Below are positions 15,876 to 24,436 of a DNA stretch of 64,000 nt, piece by piece. The stretch comes from Pirellulimonas nuda. GTDB lineage: Bacteria > Planctomycetota > Planctomycetia > Pirellulales > Lacipirellulaceae. How positions within the stretch are numbered: position 1 is the stretch's first letter; each line of letters starts with the position of its first letter. The position numbers and the translations under genes were made by a program. Where the stretch lies: assembly GCF_007750855.1 (NCBI RefSeq), contig NZ_CP036291.1:1178001-1242000 (forward strand), read 5' to 3'. The notes beneath the pieces were generated by a model. It made no database searches. It worked only from the letters and a program-made list of their open reading frames with translations, and had not been told where the DNA came from.

Positions 15876-16316
15876 ATGGCCCGAAACGACTCAATCCAGA
15901 AGATGCGCGACCTGCTGGTGATGCGCCGCGACGCCCTGCGCAAGGCCCTGTCGGGCGACCTGAGCATGCTCAAGCAGATGCGCGACCAGACCAGCGGCGA
16001 CGTGATCGACGCCGCCCTCGACGCGGCCCAGGACGAGATCAGCTCGCAACTGGCCGAGGTCGAGAGCCGCGAGCTGTCGCACATCGAACGCGCTCTCGAG
16101 CGGATCCGCCTGGGCGTGTACGGCGTGTGCGAGTACTGCTCCGGCAAGATCCCCATGGCCCGGCTCAACGCGCTCCCCTACGCCACGATGTGCATCGAGT
16201 GCCAGCGGGCCGCGGAAGACGGCAGGCTGGACGAGAACGACCGCGCGGACTGGAGCCGGATCATCGACGAAGGGGGCGACGCAGAGCTGTCGATCTCCGA
16301 CCTCGAGATGTCGTAA
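15876..16316 (+). CDS. DksA/TraR-family zinc-finger protein
   Basis: This 146-residue protein has an N-terminal coiled coil (MRDLLVMRRDALRKALSGDL and DEISSQLAEVESRELSHIE) and a C-terminal four-cysteine zinc finger, CEYCSGKIP...CIECQ. That is the architecture of DksA-like factors that insert into the RNA polymerase secondary channel. The acidic pair at the coiled-coil tip expected of true DksA (DxxDxA) is seen as DVIDAALDAA. The longer upstream frame is not conserved-looking, so ATG 15876 is used. A hairpin terminator follows. Confidence 0.85.
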   Translation: MARNDSIQKMRDLLVMRRDALRKALSGDLSMLKQMRDQTSGDVIDAALDAAQDEISSQLAEVESRELSHIERALERIRLGVYGVCEYCSGKIPMARLNALPYATMCIECQRAAEDGRLDENDRADWSRIIDEGGDAELSISDLEMS

Positions 16317-16343
16317 TCCACGACCCGGCTGGCCAGCGATCAC

Positions 16344-16402
16344 GCAAGCCCCGATGATCAAGCCCCGCAGGTAGCTGCGCGTCTTGGTCATCGGGGCTTT
16401 GC
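16344..16402 (+). terminator. Long hairpin, probable terminator of the DksA-like gene
   Basis: The arms GCAAGCCCCGATGATCAAG and CTTGGTCATCGGGGCTTTGC pair with one mismatch and one bulge around a 20-base loop, and are followed by ATTT. The right-arm sequence recurs at about 18844-18861, so this is also a dispersed repeat. Confidence 0.5.
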
Positions 16403-16549
16403 ATTTGGCCACCCAATTTGGCCCCACTACGGTCGCCCCGCCGGCCCCAACCGGGCTATACTCTTCTGGCGCTGGCCGGTGGTTCCCGTAGTCCGTTCGC
16501 GAGGGTGCGAACGGCGCCCCCGCTAGCGCCGTGTTGGGCAGCGCCGAGC

Positions 16550-17656
16550 ATGGATCATCGTTTACTTGCGTTCGCGACCTCGCTCGCGATTACCCTCGGC
16601 GGCGGGCCCGCGCTGGGCCAACGCGCCCCGCTGTCGGCCGATAGCGAGCGCAACCAGCAGTTCGCCCAGCTCGCCCGCGACGTCGAGGCGATGGAGCGCG
16701 AGCTGGGGATCGTCAAACGCGTCGTCGCCCTGGTGACCCCCACCGTGGTCCACATCGAGGCCCGCCCGCTACGCGAGTACCGCGTGCGGAGCAACGTGCA
16801 GGAAGCGGGATCGGGGGTGATCGTTCGGTTTGGGGTCCGCGACTTTGTGCTCACCAACCGCCACGTGGTCAAGAACTCGTCGGAGCCGTACATCCGCATC
16901 CAGCTAGCGGACGGCCGGGTGCTGACCCCGCAGCGGATCCTGAGCGACCCGCTGACGGACGTCGCCGTGTTGGAGGTCGAAGCAACCGACCTGATTCCGG
17001 CCCGGCTGGGGGACAGTGACGCGGTGGAGATCGGCGAGTTCGCCCTGGCGGTCGGCAGCCCGTTCGGCCTGAGCCAGAGCGTCACCCGCGGCATCATCAG
17101 CGCCAAGGGGCGTTACAACCTCGACCTCGGCGACGGCGAGGTGAAGTACCAGAACTTCCTGCAGACCGACGCCGCCATCAACCCCGGCAACAGCGGCGGC
17201 CCGCTGATCAACCTACGCGGCGAGGTGATCGGTCTGAACACCGCCATCGCCAGCAACTCGGGCGGGAACGAGGGGATCGGCTTCTCCATCCCGATCAACG
17301 TGGTCATGCGCATCGCCCGGCAGTTGGTCGACCGGGGCGAGGTCCGCTGGGGCTTCTTGGGCGTCACGCTCGACGGCCTGTTCGACGACAAACGGGCCCG
17401 CGCCATCGGGCTCCCCCGGCTGGTGGGCGCCCGCATCAAGGAAGTCACCCCCGGCTCCCCCGCCGAGTGGGCCCAACTGCGGCCGGACGACGTGGTGATC
17501 TCCTTCGCCGGCACCCGCATCGAAGACGACGACCACCTGATCAGCCTGGTGAAGCTGACCGAAGTAGGCCAGAGCGTCGAGCTGGTGGTCTTCCGCGACG
17601 GCGCTCCGATGCGCACCCGCGTCGAGATCGCCGCGGAAACCGGGGCAACGAATTAA
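16550..17656 (+). CDS. S1C (HtrA/DegP-like) serine protease with PDZ domain
   Basis: The 368-residue protein starts at MDHRLLAFATSLAITLGG, an export signal ending near ALGQ. The trypsin-like domain carries His105 (TNRHVV), Asp137 (LTDVAVL) and Ser215 (GNSGGP), all in canonical HtrA contexts. One PDZ domain spans about residues 275-360 (GFLGVTLDGL, PGSPAEWAQLRPDDVVISFAG). It would act outside the cytoplasmic membrane in protein quality control. The start lacks a good ribosome site, but the signal peptide supports it. Confidence 0.9.
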   Translation: MDHRLLAFATSLAITLGGGPALGQRAPLSADSERNQQFAQLARDVEAMERELGIVKRVVALVTPTVVHIEARPLREYRVRSNVQEAGSGVIVRFGVRDFVLTNRHVVKNSSEPYIRIQLADGRVLTPQRILSDPLTDVAVLEVEATDLIPARLGDSDAVEIGEFALAVGSPFGLSQSVTRGIISAKGRYNLDLGDGEVKYQNFLQTDAAINPGNSGGPLINLRGEVIGLNTAIASNSGGNEGIGFSIPINVVMRIARQLVDRGEVRWGFLGVTLDGLFDDKRARAIGLPRLVGARIKEVTPGSPAEWAQLRPDDVVISFAGTRIEDDDHLISLVKLTEVGQSVELVVFRDGAPMRTRVEIAAETGATN

Positions 17657-17676
17657 CCACCAAGGGCACGAAGAGC

Positions 17677-17809
17677 GGGAGATGATAGATGATCGAGGCT
17701 AGATGATAGAGAGGAACGACCCAACGTTTCTATCATCTAGCCTCTATCATCTAGCCTCTATCATCTAGCCTCTATCATCTAGCCTCTATCATCTATCATC
17801 TCCAATACG
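17677..17809. repeat. 14-base tandem repeat (TCTATCATCTAGCC) with an inverted copy
   Basis: Four perfect tandem copies of TCTATCATCTAGCC run from 17729 to 17784, then a partial copy and TATCATC. An inverted, diverged copy (GATGATAGATGATCGAGGCT and on) lies at 17677-17713, so the block can fold back on itself. It sits between the convergent HtrA-like and nucleoside hydrolase genes. Unit length and the absence of spacers rule out a CRISPR. Confidence 0.9.
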
Positions 17810-17813
17810 TCCC

Positions 17814-18737
17814 TCAGCCCTTGACGCCCCGCAGCAAGCAGTCGCGCACCGCCGCCACGTCCATCTCGGTCACGACTTCCATGTTCGGCTGCGAGTCGGG
17901 CTTCGACCGGCGGTCGAACACCGTGGCGCCGTAGGTGAGGTCGCCGGCGGTTTCGACGTCGCCCGACATCGGCTCGGTGGTGAACAGCTCGGGGTGCATC
18001 GCCATCACCACGCCGACCGCGTCGTGCACAAAGATCCCCTCCATCCCCATGCGGTGCCGGTAGGCGCGGTAGTAGCCCGGGAGGATGCGATCGAGCAGCC
18101 TGGCCGTCCGCCCGTCGCCCTGCTTGACCAGGTCGAGCAGGTCGAAACGCATGCTGAGCTGACGCGTGACGTCCAGCGGCAGCAGCGTCTTAGTGATCCG
18201 CGACCGCAGCACGTCGCGGGCGCTCTCCGCGTCGCAGTAGATGTTGAACTCCGCGGCCGGGGTGATGTTGCCCCCGCACGCCACGGCCCCGCCCACCACG
18301 ATCACTTGGCCGATCGCCTGGGCGATATCGGGTTCGCGCTGCAGCACGGCCGCCAGGTTGCTCAGCGGGCCCGAGCAGACCACCGTCACCTCGCCCGGCG
18401 CCTGCCGGATCTCGTCGGAAATCACCTTGATCGAGGCGTGGCGGTTGGCCAGCTCGGCCACCTGAAACTCGGCGCCCCCCAGCCCGTCCGACCCGTGCAG
18501 GTCGCGCCCGTCGGTGCGCAGCGGCTGCTCGGCGGTTGCGGCGCCGATCCGTGGCCAGCGCTGCGGGTCGAGGTTTTCGATAATCGCCTGCACGTTCCGC
18601 GTGGCCAAGGCGGGCAGCACGTTCCCGCCGGTGGCGGTAACGGCGACCACCTCCAGCTCGTTGGACGCCAAAGCGACGCACAGCCCGAGCGCGTCGTCGA
18701 CGCCGGGGTCCATATCGAGGATGACTTTGCGGGGCAT
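17814..18737 (-). CDS. Inosine-uridine preferring nucleoside hydrolase
   Basis: The 307-residue protein opens with the calcium-binding aspartate cluster DMDPGVDDALG characteristic of IunH-type nucleoside hydrolases. Other family segments are VVCSGPLSNLAAVLQ, VVVGGAV, AEFNIYCDAESA and the late VHDAVGV with the catalytic-region His. It hydrolyses the N-glycosidic bond of nucleosides for base salvage. No operon partner is apparent. Confidence 0.92.
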   Translation of the reverse strand: MPRKVILDMDPGVDDALGLCVALASNELEVVAVTATGGNVLPALATRNVQAIIENLDPQRWPRIGAATAEQPLRTDGRDLHGSDGLGGAEFQVAELANRHASIKVISDEIRQAPGEVTVVCSGPLSNLAAVLQREPDIAQAIGQVIVVGGAVACGGNITPAAEFNIYCDAESARDVLRSRITKTLLPLDVTRQLSMRFDLLDLVKQGDGRTARLLDRILPGYYRAYRHRMGMEGIFVHDAVGVVMAMHPELFTTEPMSGDVETAGDLTYGATVFDRRSKPDSQPNMEVVTEMDVAAVRDCLLRGVKG

Positions 18738-18942
18738 AGCAGAAGAGGTATGAGGCGTTAGGTTTTAGTCGTTTGCAAAGATGGCCTGCCCAGCCGCGCG
18801 GGCCGCGCACGCCGGTTAGCGGAGAATCGGTCCTCCGCTATTTTCTTGGTCATCGGGGCTTGGTCATTGGGTATTCTGTGCATTAGCCCCCTTTATCCTG
18901 CAATGCGCAGCGGCTAGCAACACGGATATCCCCTACTTAACG

Positions 18943-19980
18943 ATGGATTTTGCCTTGAACGAAGGCCTGAACGCGTTGATCGGCCAGGTTTCGGCCGGGC
19001 AAAACCTGACGCTCGAAGAGGCCTCGGCCGCGATCGAGGCGCTCATGCGGGGCGAGGCCGCCGAGCCCCAGATCGCCGCGCTGCTCACGGCGCTGGCCCA
19101 CAAGGGAGAAACCGTAGACGAGGTGGCCGGCGCGGCGCTCGCCATGCGGCGCTGCATGACGCCGATCCGCAGCAGCCGTCGCGGGATCGTCGACACCTGC
19201 GGCACCGGCGGCGGGGGGTCGCAGACGTTCAACATCAGCACCACCGCGGCCATTGTTGCCGCGGCGGCCGGCGCCGTGGTCGCCAAGCACGGCAACCGCA
19301 GCGTCACCAGCCGCAGCGGGTCGGCCGACGTGCTGCAAGCGCTGGGGGTGAACCTCGACGCGTCGGTCCCGCAGGTCGAGGCCTGCCTGGAGGAGCTGGG
19401 CCTCTGCTTCTGCTTTGCTCCGCTCCAGCACCCGGCGATGCGGCACGTCGGCGCGGTGCGCAAGAAGCTGGGGATCCGCACCATCTTCAACACGCTGGGC
19501 CCGCTGGCGAACCCCGCCGGCGCCGAGCACCAACTGCTGGGGGCGGGACGCTCCGAGCTCCCCCCGCTGCTGGCCGGCGCCGCCGCCAGGCTGGGGACCC
19601 AGCGGACCCTCGTGGTCCACGGCGCCGACGGACTGGGTGACGTGTCGATCACCGGTCCCACGCAAGTGATCGAGGTGACCCCCGCCGGTGAGCGACGCCT
19701 GGAGTGGACCCCGGCCGACTTCGGCGTCGCCGAGGGCCCGCTCTCCGCGCTGCTGATCGAGTCGGTCGAGCAGAGCGCTGCGGTCGTCCGCGCGGTGCTC
19801 GCCGGCGAGCAAGGGCCGCCGCGCGACATCGTGGTCCTGAACGCCGCGGCCACGCTGATCGCCGCCGAACAAGAAGCCGACCCCAAGCTCGCCGCGGAGC
19901 GTGCGTCCGAGGCGATCGACTCGGGCGGCGCGGCTCGGCTCCTCCAACGCCTCGTCGAGCGATCGCATGAGCCCGCTTGA
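18943..19980 (+). CDS. trpD: Anthranilate phosphoribosyltransferase
   Basis: The 345-residue protein transfers phosphoribose from PRPP to anthranilate in tryptophan synthesis. Hallmarks are DTCGTGGGGSQTFNISTTAA, KHGNRSVTSRSGSADVLQAL and the helical N-terminal dimerisation part (LTLEEASAAIEALMRGEA). Length is standard. There are no other trp genes nearby. The next gene overlaps its last 14 bases, implying translational coupling. Confidence 0.96.
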   Translation: MDFALNEGLNALIGQVSAGQNLTLEEASAAIEALMRGEAAEPQIAALLTALAHKGETVDEVAGAALAMRRCMTPIRSSRRGIVDTCGTGGGGSQTFNISTTAAIVAAAAGAVVAKHGNRSVTSRSGSADVLQALGVNLDASVPQVEACLEELGLCFCFAPLQHPAMRHVGAVRKKLGIRTIFNTLGPLANPAGAEHQLLGAGRSELPPLLAGAAARLGTQRTLVVHGADGLGDVSITGPTQVIEVTPAGERRLEWTPADFGVAEGPLSALLIESVEQSAAVVRAVLAGEQGPPRDIVVLNAAATLIAAEQEADPKLAAERASEAIDSGGAARLLQRLVERSHEPA

Positions 19981-20467
19981 AGAAACGCCCGACCGCGATG
20001 GGCCCGTTGCGCCCCCCGCCAGACGCGAGCGTTGGCGCCCGCCGAAGGACATCTACAGCGTGCCGCGGCGGTTCGACCTGGCGTCGATGCTAATCGTGGC
20101 GACCGCGTACGCGCTGCTGCTAACGGCGCTCAAAGCGCTGGGCGCCGACGAGTGGCTGTCACTCTGGATGGTGGTTTTCGTTACATGGGTTGGGGGGGCC
20201 CAGGTGGTGCTGTTTCGCGGCGACGACCCACGCAAGGCCTCCTGGATCGCGGGCGCCGTGTTCTGCGGTCTGACGCCGGCGGTCTATATGGCGTGGGGGT
20301 ACTGGCGCGGCCAACTCGCGGTCGGCCCGGCGTTTGTCGCCACGACGATGCCCGCGATTCTTTCGGGGGCTGTGCTTGGCTATCTGACCGGGGGGCTGGC
20401 CGCGGGGGTGTTCCTGCTGATCGACTTGGTGCGGCACTGGATGGAGCGTTCGAAGCGTGCAGAGTGA
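19967..20467 (+). CDS. Hypothetical four-helix membrane protein coupled to trpD
   Basis: ATG 19967 lies inside the end of trpD. The 166-residue product has a Pro/Arg-rich cytoplasmic start (PPARRERWRPPKDIYSVPRRF) and four hydrophobic segments at about 40-57, 66-84, 93-110 and 127-155. I recognise no family. The overlap suggests co-expression with trpD, but nothing in the sequence links it to tryptophan synthesis. Confidence 0.65.
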   Translation: MSPLEETPDRDGPVAPPARRERWRPPKDIYSVPRRFDLASMLIVATAYALLLTALKALGADEWLSLWMVVFVTWVGGAQVVLFRGDDPRKASWIAGAVFCGLTPAVYMAWGYWRGQLAVGPAFVATTMPAILSGAVLGYLTGGLAAGVFLLIDLVRHWMERSKRAE

Positions 20468-20500
20468 CGGACTCCGCCGGCTCACGCCGGCGGCTCGCCC

Positions 20501-22102
20501 CTAACGCGTTGTGCTTTCTTGTGCTTCTTCGTGGCTATCCGTCACGTCGCCCCAACTCTCGACGCCGATCACCGGCAGCGCAAACCGGAACGCTTCGTCT
20601 TCTTGGGGCGTCCCCGCGGCGCGGTACAACTCCCACGCCGGCTTCTTGCCCAGCGGGTCGTCCTTGTCGTCCGGGAACCGACGCAGGCCGATCCGCAGGC
20701 CCCCTTCGTGGCGGTTGTCGATCCAGTTGTGGTACTGCATCGCTTGGATCTCCGGGAGCGCAGCGGCCTTCTTCCAGAAGTACGCCAGCCCCGCGGCTTG
20801 CAGCTCGAGCTGACGGGGGCTGTAGTCGCGTGAGTTGAGCCCCTGCTCGGAGAGGTGGATCACGCGCTGCCGCTCGCCTCGGAAGAACGTGTCGGGCCGG
20901 CAGGCCCACTCGGCCAGCACTTCGAGGTTCTTCGGCGTGATCTTGGGGGTGTCGAGGCGCCGTGTGGCGCCCGGGTCGTCCCAGGTCGCCGGCTCCAACA
21001 GCGAAGCAGGGTAGGGATGGTACGCCAGCGCCCAAGCGAAGTCTCCCTCCGTGCGGCAACGCTCTAGCAGCAGGTCGAGGATCGCCCGCGAGCTGTAGCC
21101 GTGGTTGGGGTAGGCCGCGTTCCAGTGGTGCGTGAGCGACACAAACGCCTGGGCGTGCGGGTCGTACTGCCGCGCGGTGAGGTGCACGGCGCGCAGCGAT
21201 CGGTAGTAGAGGTCGAAGAACTCCGCCAGCGGCAGTTCGCCCGCGTTGGTCCACTCCCACCCGGCGTCTACCTCGTTGTGGACGATCCAGTGGTGGATGC
21301 GGCCATGCTCGCCGCTGGGGCGGCTGTACCGCTCGCACAAGAAGTCGAGCGCCGCCGCGTAGAGCCGCATCCCCTGCTCGGAGCGGACGTTGGGCATCGC
21401 GAAGTGCGCGCCGGGATCGCAGTTAGGGTCGGCCATCACCGCGACATCGGGGGGCAACTGGTCGGGCCGGGGCATCAGCAAGATGCCAAGCACCAACAGG
21501 TTGCGTTTGTAGGTGTGGGCCATCGTGCGGTCGAGCCGCGCGATGGCGCCCGCATCTGCCCAGTACTCCCGGCCCGCGTGCCGCAGCGCGATCGCGCCCC
21601 GCTGGGGCGTGACGCGCAAGAAGCTCAAGGGGATGTTCACCGTCACGCTGGTGATGCCCAGCGCGTCGAGGTCCTGGTCGGGGCCGCGCCCGGCCGAGTA
21701 GCCGCCGAGCCCCTTCTTGCTGCGCGGCAGGACGCGGGGCAGCTCGGCGCGCGGCGCTACTTCGTCTGCGAAGCGTGGCGCGGAAAGCGAGCGGCCTGCG
21801 CCCTCGCCGCTCGCCACGACCCACCGCGAGAGCAGCCGGTCCCGCAACGCGCCGGCCTCGCCCGCGACGCGGTCGACCGTCACCTCCGCCACGCCGGGGG
21901 GCAGCTCCTGCACCCGGATCAGGTCGGCCGCGTCGCGCTCGTCGGCCCAGAGGGGGGCTTCGTACAGCGTCGCGCCCTGCGGGGCGTCGCTCGCGAGAAC
22001 GATGCTGGTGGGCGTCACCCGGACCTGGGAGACCCGGGGCGGGGCGCCGACCGCGGTGTGCGGGAGAAGGAGCAACGTAAGCAGTAGAATCTGGGAGCGC
22101 AT
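20501..22102 (-). CDS. DUF5722-family secreted glycoside-hydrolase-like protein
   Basis: Using MRSQILLLTLLLLPHTAVGA as start gives 533 residues with a cleavable signal. The body resembles the DUF5722 family with a TIM-barrel glycosidase look: IHHWIVHNEVDAGWEW (Asn-Glu pair typical of a clan A acid/base), HPYPASLLEP and VIHLSEQGLNSRDYS (candidate nucleophile Glu), and a late MQYHNWIDNRHEGGL. Carbohydrate hydrolysis is inferred; no substrate is known to me. It lies 22 bases downstream of the TPR gene, in the same direction. Confidence 0.75.
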   Translation of the reverse strand: MRSQILLLTLLLLPHTAVGAPPRVSQVRVTPTSIVLASDAPQGATLYEAPLWADERDAADLIRVQELPPGVAEVTVDRVAGEAGALRDRLLSRWVVASGEGAGRSLSAPRFADEVAPRAELPRVLPRSKKGLGGYSAGRGPDQDLDALGITSVTVNIPLSFLRVTPQRGAIALRHAGREYWADAGAIARLDRTMAHTYKRNLLVLGILLMPRPDQLPPDVAVMADPNCDPGAHFAMPNVRSEQGMRLYAAALDFLCERYSRPSGEHGRIHHWIVHNEVDAGWEWTNAGELPLAEFFDLYYRSLRAVHLTARQYDPHAQAFVSLTHHWNAAYPNHGYSSRAILDLLLERCRTEGDFAWALAYHPYPASLLEPATWDDPGATRRLDTPKITPKNLEVLAEWACRPDTFFRGERQRVIHLSEQGLNSRDYSPRQLELQAAGLAYFWKKAAALPEIQAMQYHNWIDNRHEGGLRIGLRRFPDDKDDPLGKKPAWELYRAAGTPQEDEAFRFALPVIGVESWGDVTDSHEEAQESTTR

Positions 22103-22124
22103 TAAGGCCCTCGGTTGGTTCGGC

Positions 22125-23432
22125 TCAGTCTCGCCAACGGTTGGCGGCAAGGGCGTTGGCCAGCAGCAGCACCGCCAGCGGCGAGTAGGGCAGCAGCTTG
22201 ACCGCGGGGGCGTACACGCCGTTGAGGAAGGCCGCGGGCAGCACCTGGGGCGCGCGGTCGGGGCCCAGCAGCTCAACGCTCATCACGCTCACCGACAGCA
22301 CGGCCACCAGGGCCGTCACCCCGATCATAATCCGCAGCGGCTTGGGGTGTTCGAACTTGAACGCCATCGTGGCCGGCACCCAGGTCAGCAGCAGCGCAAT
22401 GGCGATCGAGGCGTAGACGTGCGAGTTGGTTACCGCCGCGGCGACCCCGATCCCGATCCCCACCGCCAGCCAACCGACCACCACCACCGCTTCGAGTTTC
22501 TCTTTCGGGCGCAGCGCCAGCCGTCCGAACGGGTGGAGCAAGAGCGCGGCGTTCGACAGCGGCCGGGCGATCCAGGTGGTTAGGCAGAACAGCCCGTACA
22601 GCACCAGCACCCCGTACAGCACCGGCGCCGCCTTGGGCCAGCGGTCGGCGGCGCCGCCGACCATGCGGGCGCCGATCCAAAGCCCGAACAGCACGCCCAT
22701 CTGCACCTGCGGCGTCTGCCGGCTCATCCAGAACAAGTAGCTGAGCCACCAGCGGTACGGGGGCGCCTTGGCCTTGACCGTCTCGAGCACCCCCTGCCGG
22801 GCCGACTCGAGCGAGGGCTCCAGCCGGATCGCCTCGCGGAAGTGCCGCTCGGCGTCCTTCAGCTCGCCCCGTTCTAGGTGCGACCAGCCGAGGTTGGCGT
22901 GCGACCAGGCGTTCTCCGGGTCGCGCCGCAGCGCCTCGGTCAGCGTCTGGCGGCCCGCGGTTGTGTCTCCCACGCCGCGTTGGGCGACCGACAGCAGGTT
23001 TAGCGCCAGCGCGTTGTCTGGCTCGAGCTGCAGGGCGAACTTCAAATCGACCATCGCTTCACGCCACGCGCTGCGGGCCACGCTCACCTGGGCGCGGAGC
23101 GCAAAGTAGTCGGCGTCGTGCGGGTTGAGCTCGATCGCCTCGGTCGCTAGGCATTGGGCGACCGGCAGGTCGTTGCGCATCAGGGCAACCTGGGCCGCCA
23201 GGTAACGGATCGGCGCCGAGTCGGGGGCTAGCCCCACGGCGCGTTGGCTCAGCTCGGTGGCGTCGTCGTAGGCCTTTTGTTGCGCCCGGCAGATGGCCAG
23301 CAACGCGTGCGCCTCGGCGCTGTCGGGCTGCTGGGCGAGCGCTTGGCCGAGCTCGCGCTGGGCCTCCGCCACCATGCGGCGGCCCAACAACATCTGGGCG
23401 CGGGTCAGGTGCGGGTTGTCGGCGTGCGGCAT
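22125..23432 (-). CDS. TPR-repeat membrane protein
   Basis: The 435-residue protein has about six tetratricopeptide repeats in residues 1-210 (for example AEAHALLAICRAQQKAYDDA, AWSHANLGWSHLERGELKDA). The C-terminal half is a membrane domain with roughly five or six hydrophobic helices (VQMGVLFGLWIGARM, LYGVLVLYGLFCLTTW, VVVVGWLAVGIGIGVAAAV and more). It is probably a scaffold at the cytoplasmic membrane. It precedes the DUF5722 gene with a 22-base gap, so the two are likely co-transcribed. Confidence 0.78.
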   Translation of the reverse strand: MPHADNPHLTRAQMLLGRRMVAEAQRELGQALAQQPDSAEAHALLAICRAQQKAYDDATELSQRAVGLAPDSAPIRYLAAQVALMRNDLPVAQCLATEAIELNPHDADYFALRAQVSVARSAWREAMVDLKFALQLEPDNALALNLLSVAQRGVGDTTAGRQTLTEALRRDPENAWSHANLGWSHLERGELKDAERHFREAIRLEPSLESARQGVLETVKAKAPPYRWWLSYLFWMSRQTPQVQMGVLFGLWIGARMVGGAADRWPKAAPVLYGVLVLYGLFCLTTWIARPLSNAALLLHPFGRLALRPKEKLEAVVVVGWLAVGIGIGVAAAVTNSHVYASIAIALLLTWVPATMAFKFEHPKPLRIMIGVTALVAVLSVSVMSVELLGPDRAPQVLPAAFLNGVYAPAVKLLPYSPLAVLLLANALAANRWRD

Positions 23433-23449
23433 GGGGTCGGGTAAGAAAC

Positions 23450-23555
23450 GAATGGGACGCGGATCGGCGCCGATGAAAAAAATGGTGGCGCCTCAAGACG
23501 CTGCTTTGGCAATCCGCGCGTGTCCGCGTCATCCGCGACAATCCGCGTCCCATTC
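23450..23555. repeat. Inverted repeat with GAATGGGACGCGGAT arms
   Basis: The arms at 23450-23464 and 23541-23555 are near-perfect reverse complements separated by 76 bases. They occupy the gap upstream of the TPR gene. Confidence 0.75.
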
Positions 23556-23570
23556 TTTAAGCCTGAACCC

Positions 23571-23876
23571 TTAAGCGCGCAAGAGTTTGGCCAGCTCTTC
23601 TTGGATCGAGCTCTCGACCTTCCCCTTGAAGGGGGCGGCCATCATCGGCAGGTCGCCGGCGACAGACACGCCGCTGTCGGTCGATTCGACCACGCCGCCG
23701 ATCTTGAAGCCGAACGTGGTGAAGCCGAAGTTCAGCTTGTCGCCGTCCCAAGACTGGCTGATGTCTTTCACCTGCCCGGCGTAGCGATTGCCGATCAGGT
23801 CGCTGAACCGCTTCAGGCGTTCGAGGGCTTCTTCCTTGGACAGCGTGTGCGGGACAGTCACGTTAAACTTGGGCAT
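23571..23876 (-). CDS. Polyhydroxyalkanoic acid system family protein
   Basis: The 101-residue protein matches the short PHA_gran_rgn-type family found near PHA granule genes: MPKFNVTVPHTLSKEEALER, then LIGNRYAGQVKDISQSWDGD, FGFTTFGFKIGG and a final GKVESSIQEELAKLL. M17 of the longer frame is the natural start. Function in PHA metabolism is by family name only; there is no PHA synthase nearby. Confidence 0.8.
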   Translation of the reverse strand: MPKFNVTVPHTLSKEEALERLKRFSDLIGNRYAGQVKDISQSWDGDKLNFGFTTFGFKIGGVVESTDSGVSVAGDLPMMAAPFKGKVESSIQEELAKLLRA

Positions 23877-23909
23877 CGGCGGCGGCCTGTAAGCTGAGCG
23901 ACAAAGTGG

Positions 23910-24040
23910 AACCACGGATAGCACGGATCACACGGATGAATGCACTCCGAGAGACCCCCCTTCGTCTTGATCTCGGCGGTTCGACATCAAAATAAACTTT
24001 CGGGGGGGTCATCCGTGTGATCCGTGCTATCCGTGGTCAA
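23910..24040. repeat. Family A inverted repeat
   Basis: The arms ACCACGGATAGCACGGATCA (from 23911, continuing CACGGATGA) and the matching right arm 24010-24040 enclose about 70 bases. The same arm consensus occurs at 4468 and 5799. Confidence 0.85.
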
Positions 24041-24043
24041 GCG

Positions 24044-24304
24044 TCATTCCAGCAACTTCTCGTAATCTAGCCGATCCTCTTCGTGCCACAAAGGCAGCCC
24101 GCGTTCGGCCCGCGCCGCCATGACGGCGATCTTCTCGTTGCTTCCCGGCAGCGCGACGGTTGAGTCGTACAGACGCGACGGTAGCTCCGCCGGTTCAAAG
24201 TCCCACTGACCCTCTCGCACCGCATCGACAACACTTCTTCGCATGGCGTCCCCTCCCAATAATTCGACCAGTGGTTCTGCGTCGTTGGATCCGCCTCTCT
24301 CCAT
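24044..24304 (-). CDS. Small hypothetical protein (planctomycete-type DFEP...YDST...WHxxD family)
   Basis: The 86-residue frame starts at MERGGSND, seven bases after a GGAGG. An internal ATG at 24244, also preceded by GGGAGG, would give 66 residues. The conserved-looking part is VREGQWDFEPAELPSRLYDS and LPGSNEKIAVMAARAERGLP followed by LWHEEDRLDYE. I recall similar short proteins as frequent in planctomycete genomes but know no function. Confidence 0.65.
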   Translation of the reverse strand: MERGGSNDAEPLVELLGGDAMRRSVVDAVREGQWDFEPAELPSRLYDSTVALPGSNEKIAVMAARAERGLPLWHEEDRLDYEKLLE

Positions 24305-24436
24305 CGGCAACCTCCGGGTCGCCCGCGAGCGCGTCCTTGGAAGAGTGGAACGACTCGGCCAACCCCCGATCGCTCCCCGTCTGCCCCTCGCCAAGCAACG
24401 CGCAGTATGCCCCTTCGCGCGCCGGTGTCAAGCAAA

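Noticed and set aside
17729-17803. CRISPR-like array near the nucleoside hydrolase gene
   Set aside because: 14-base units without unique spacers; a minisatellite.
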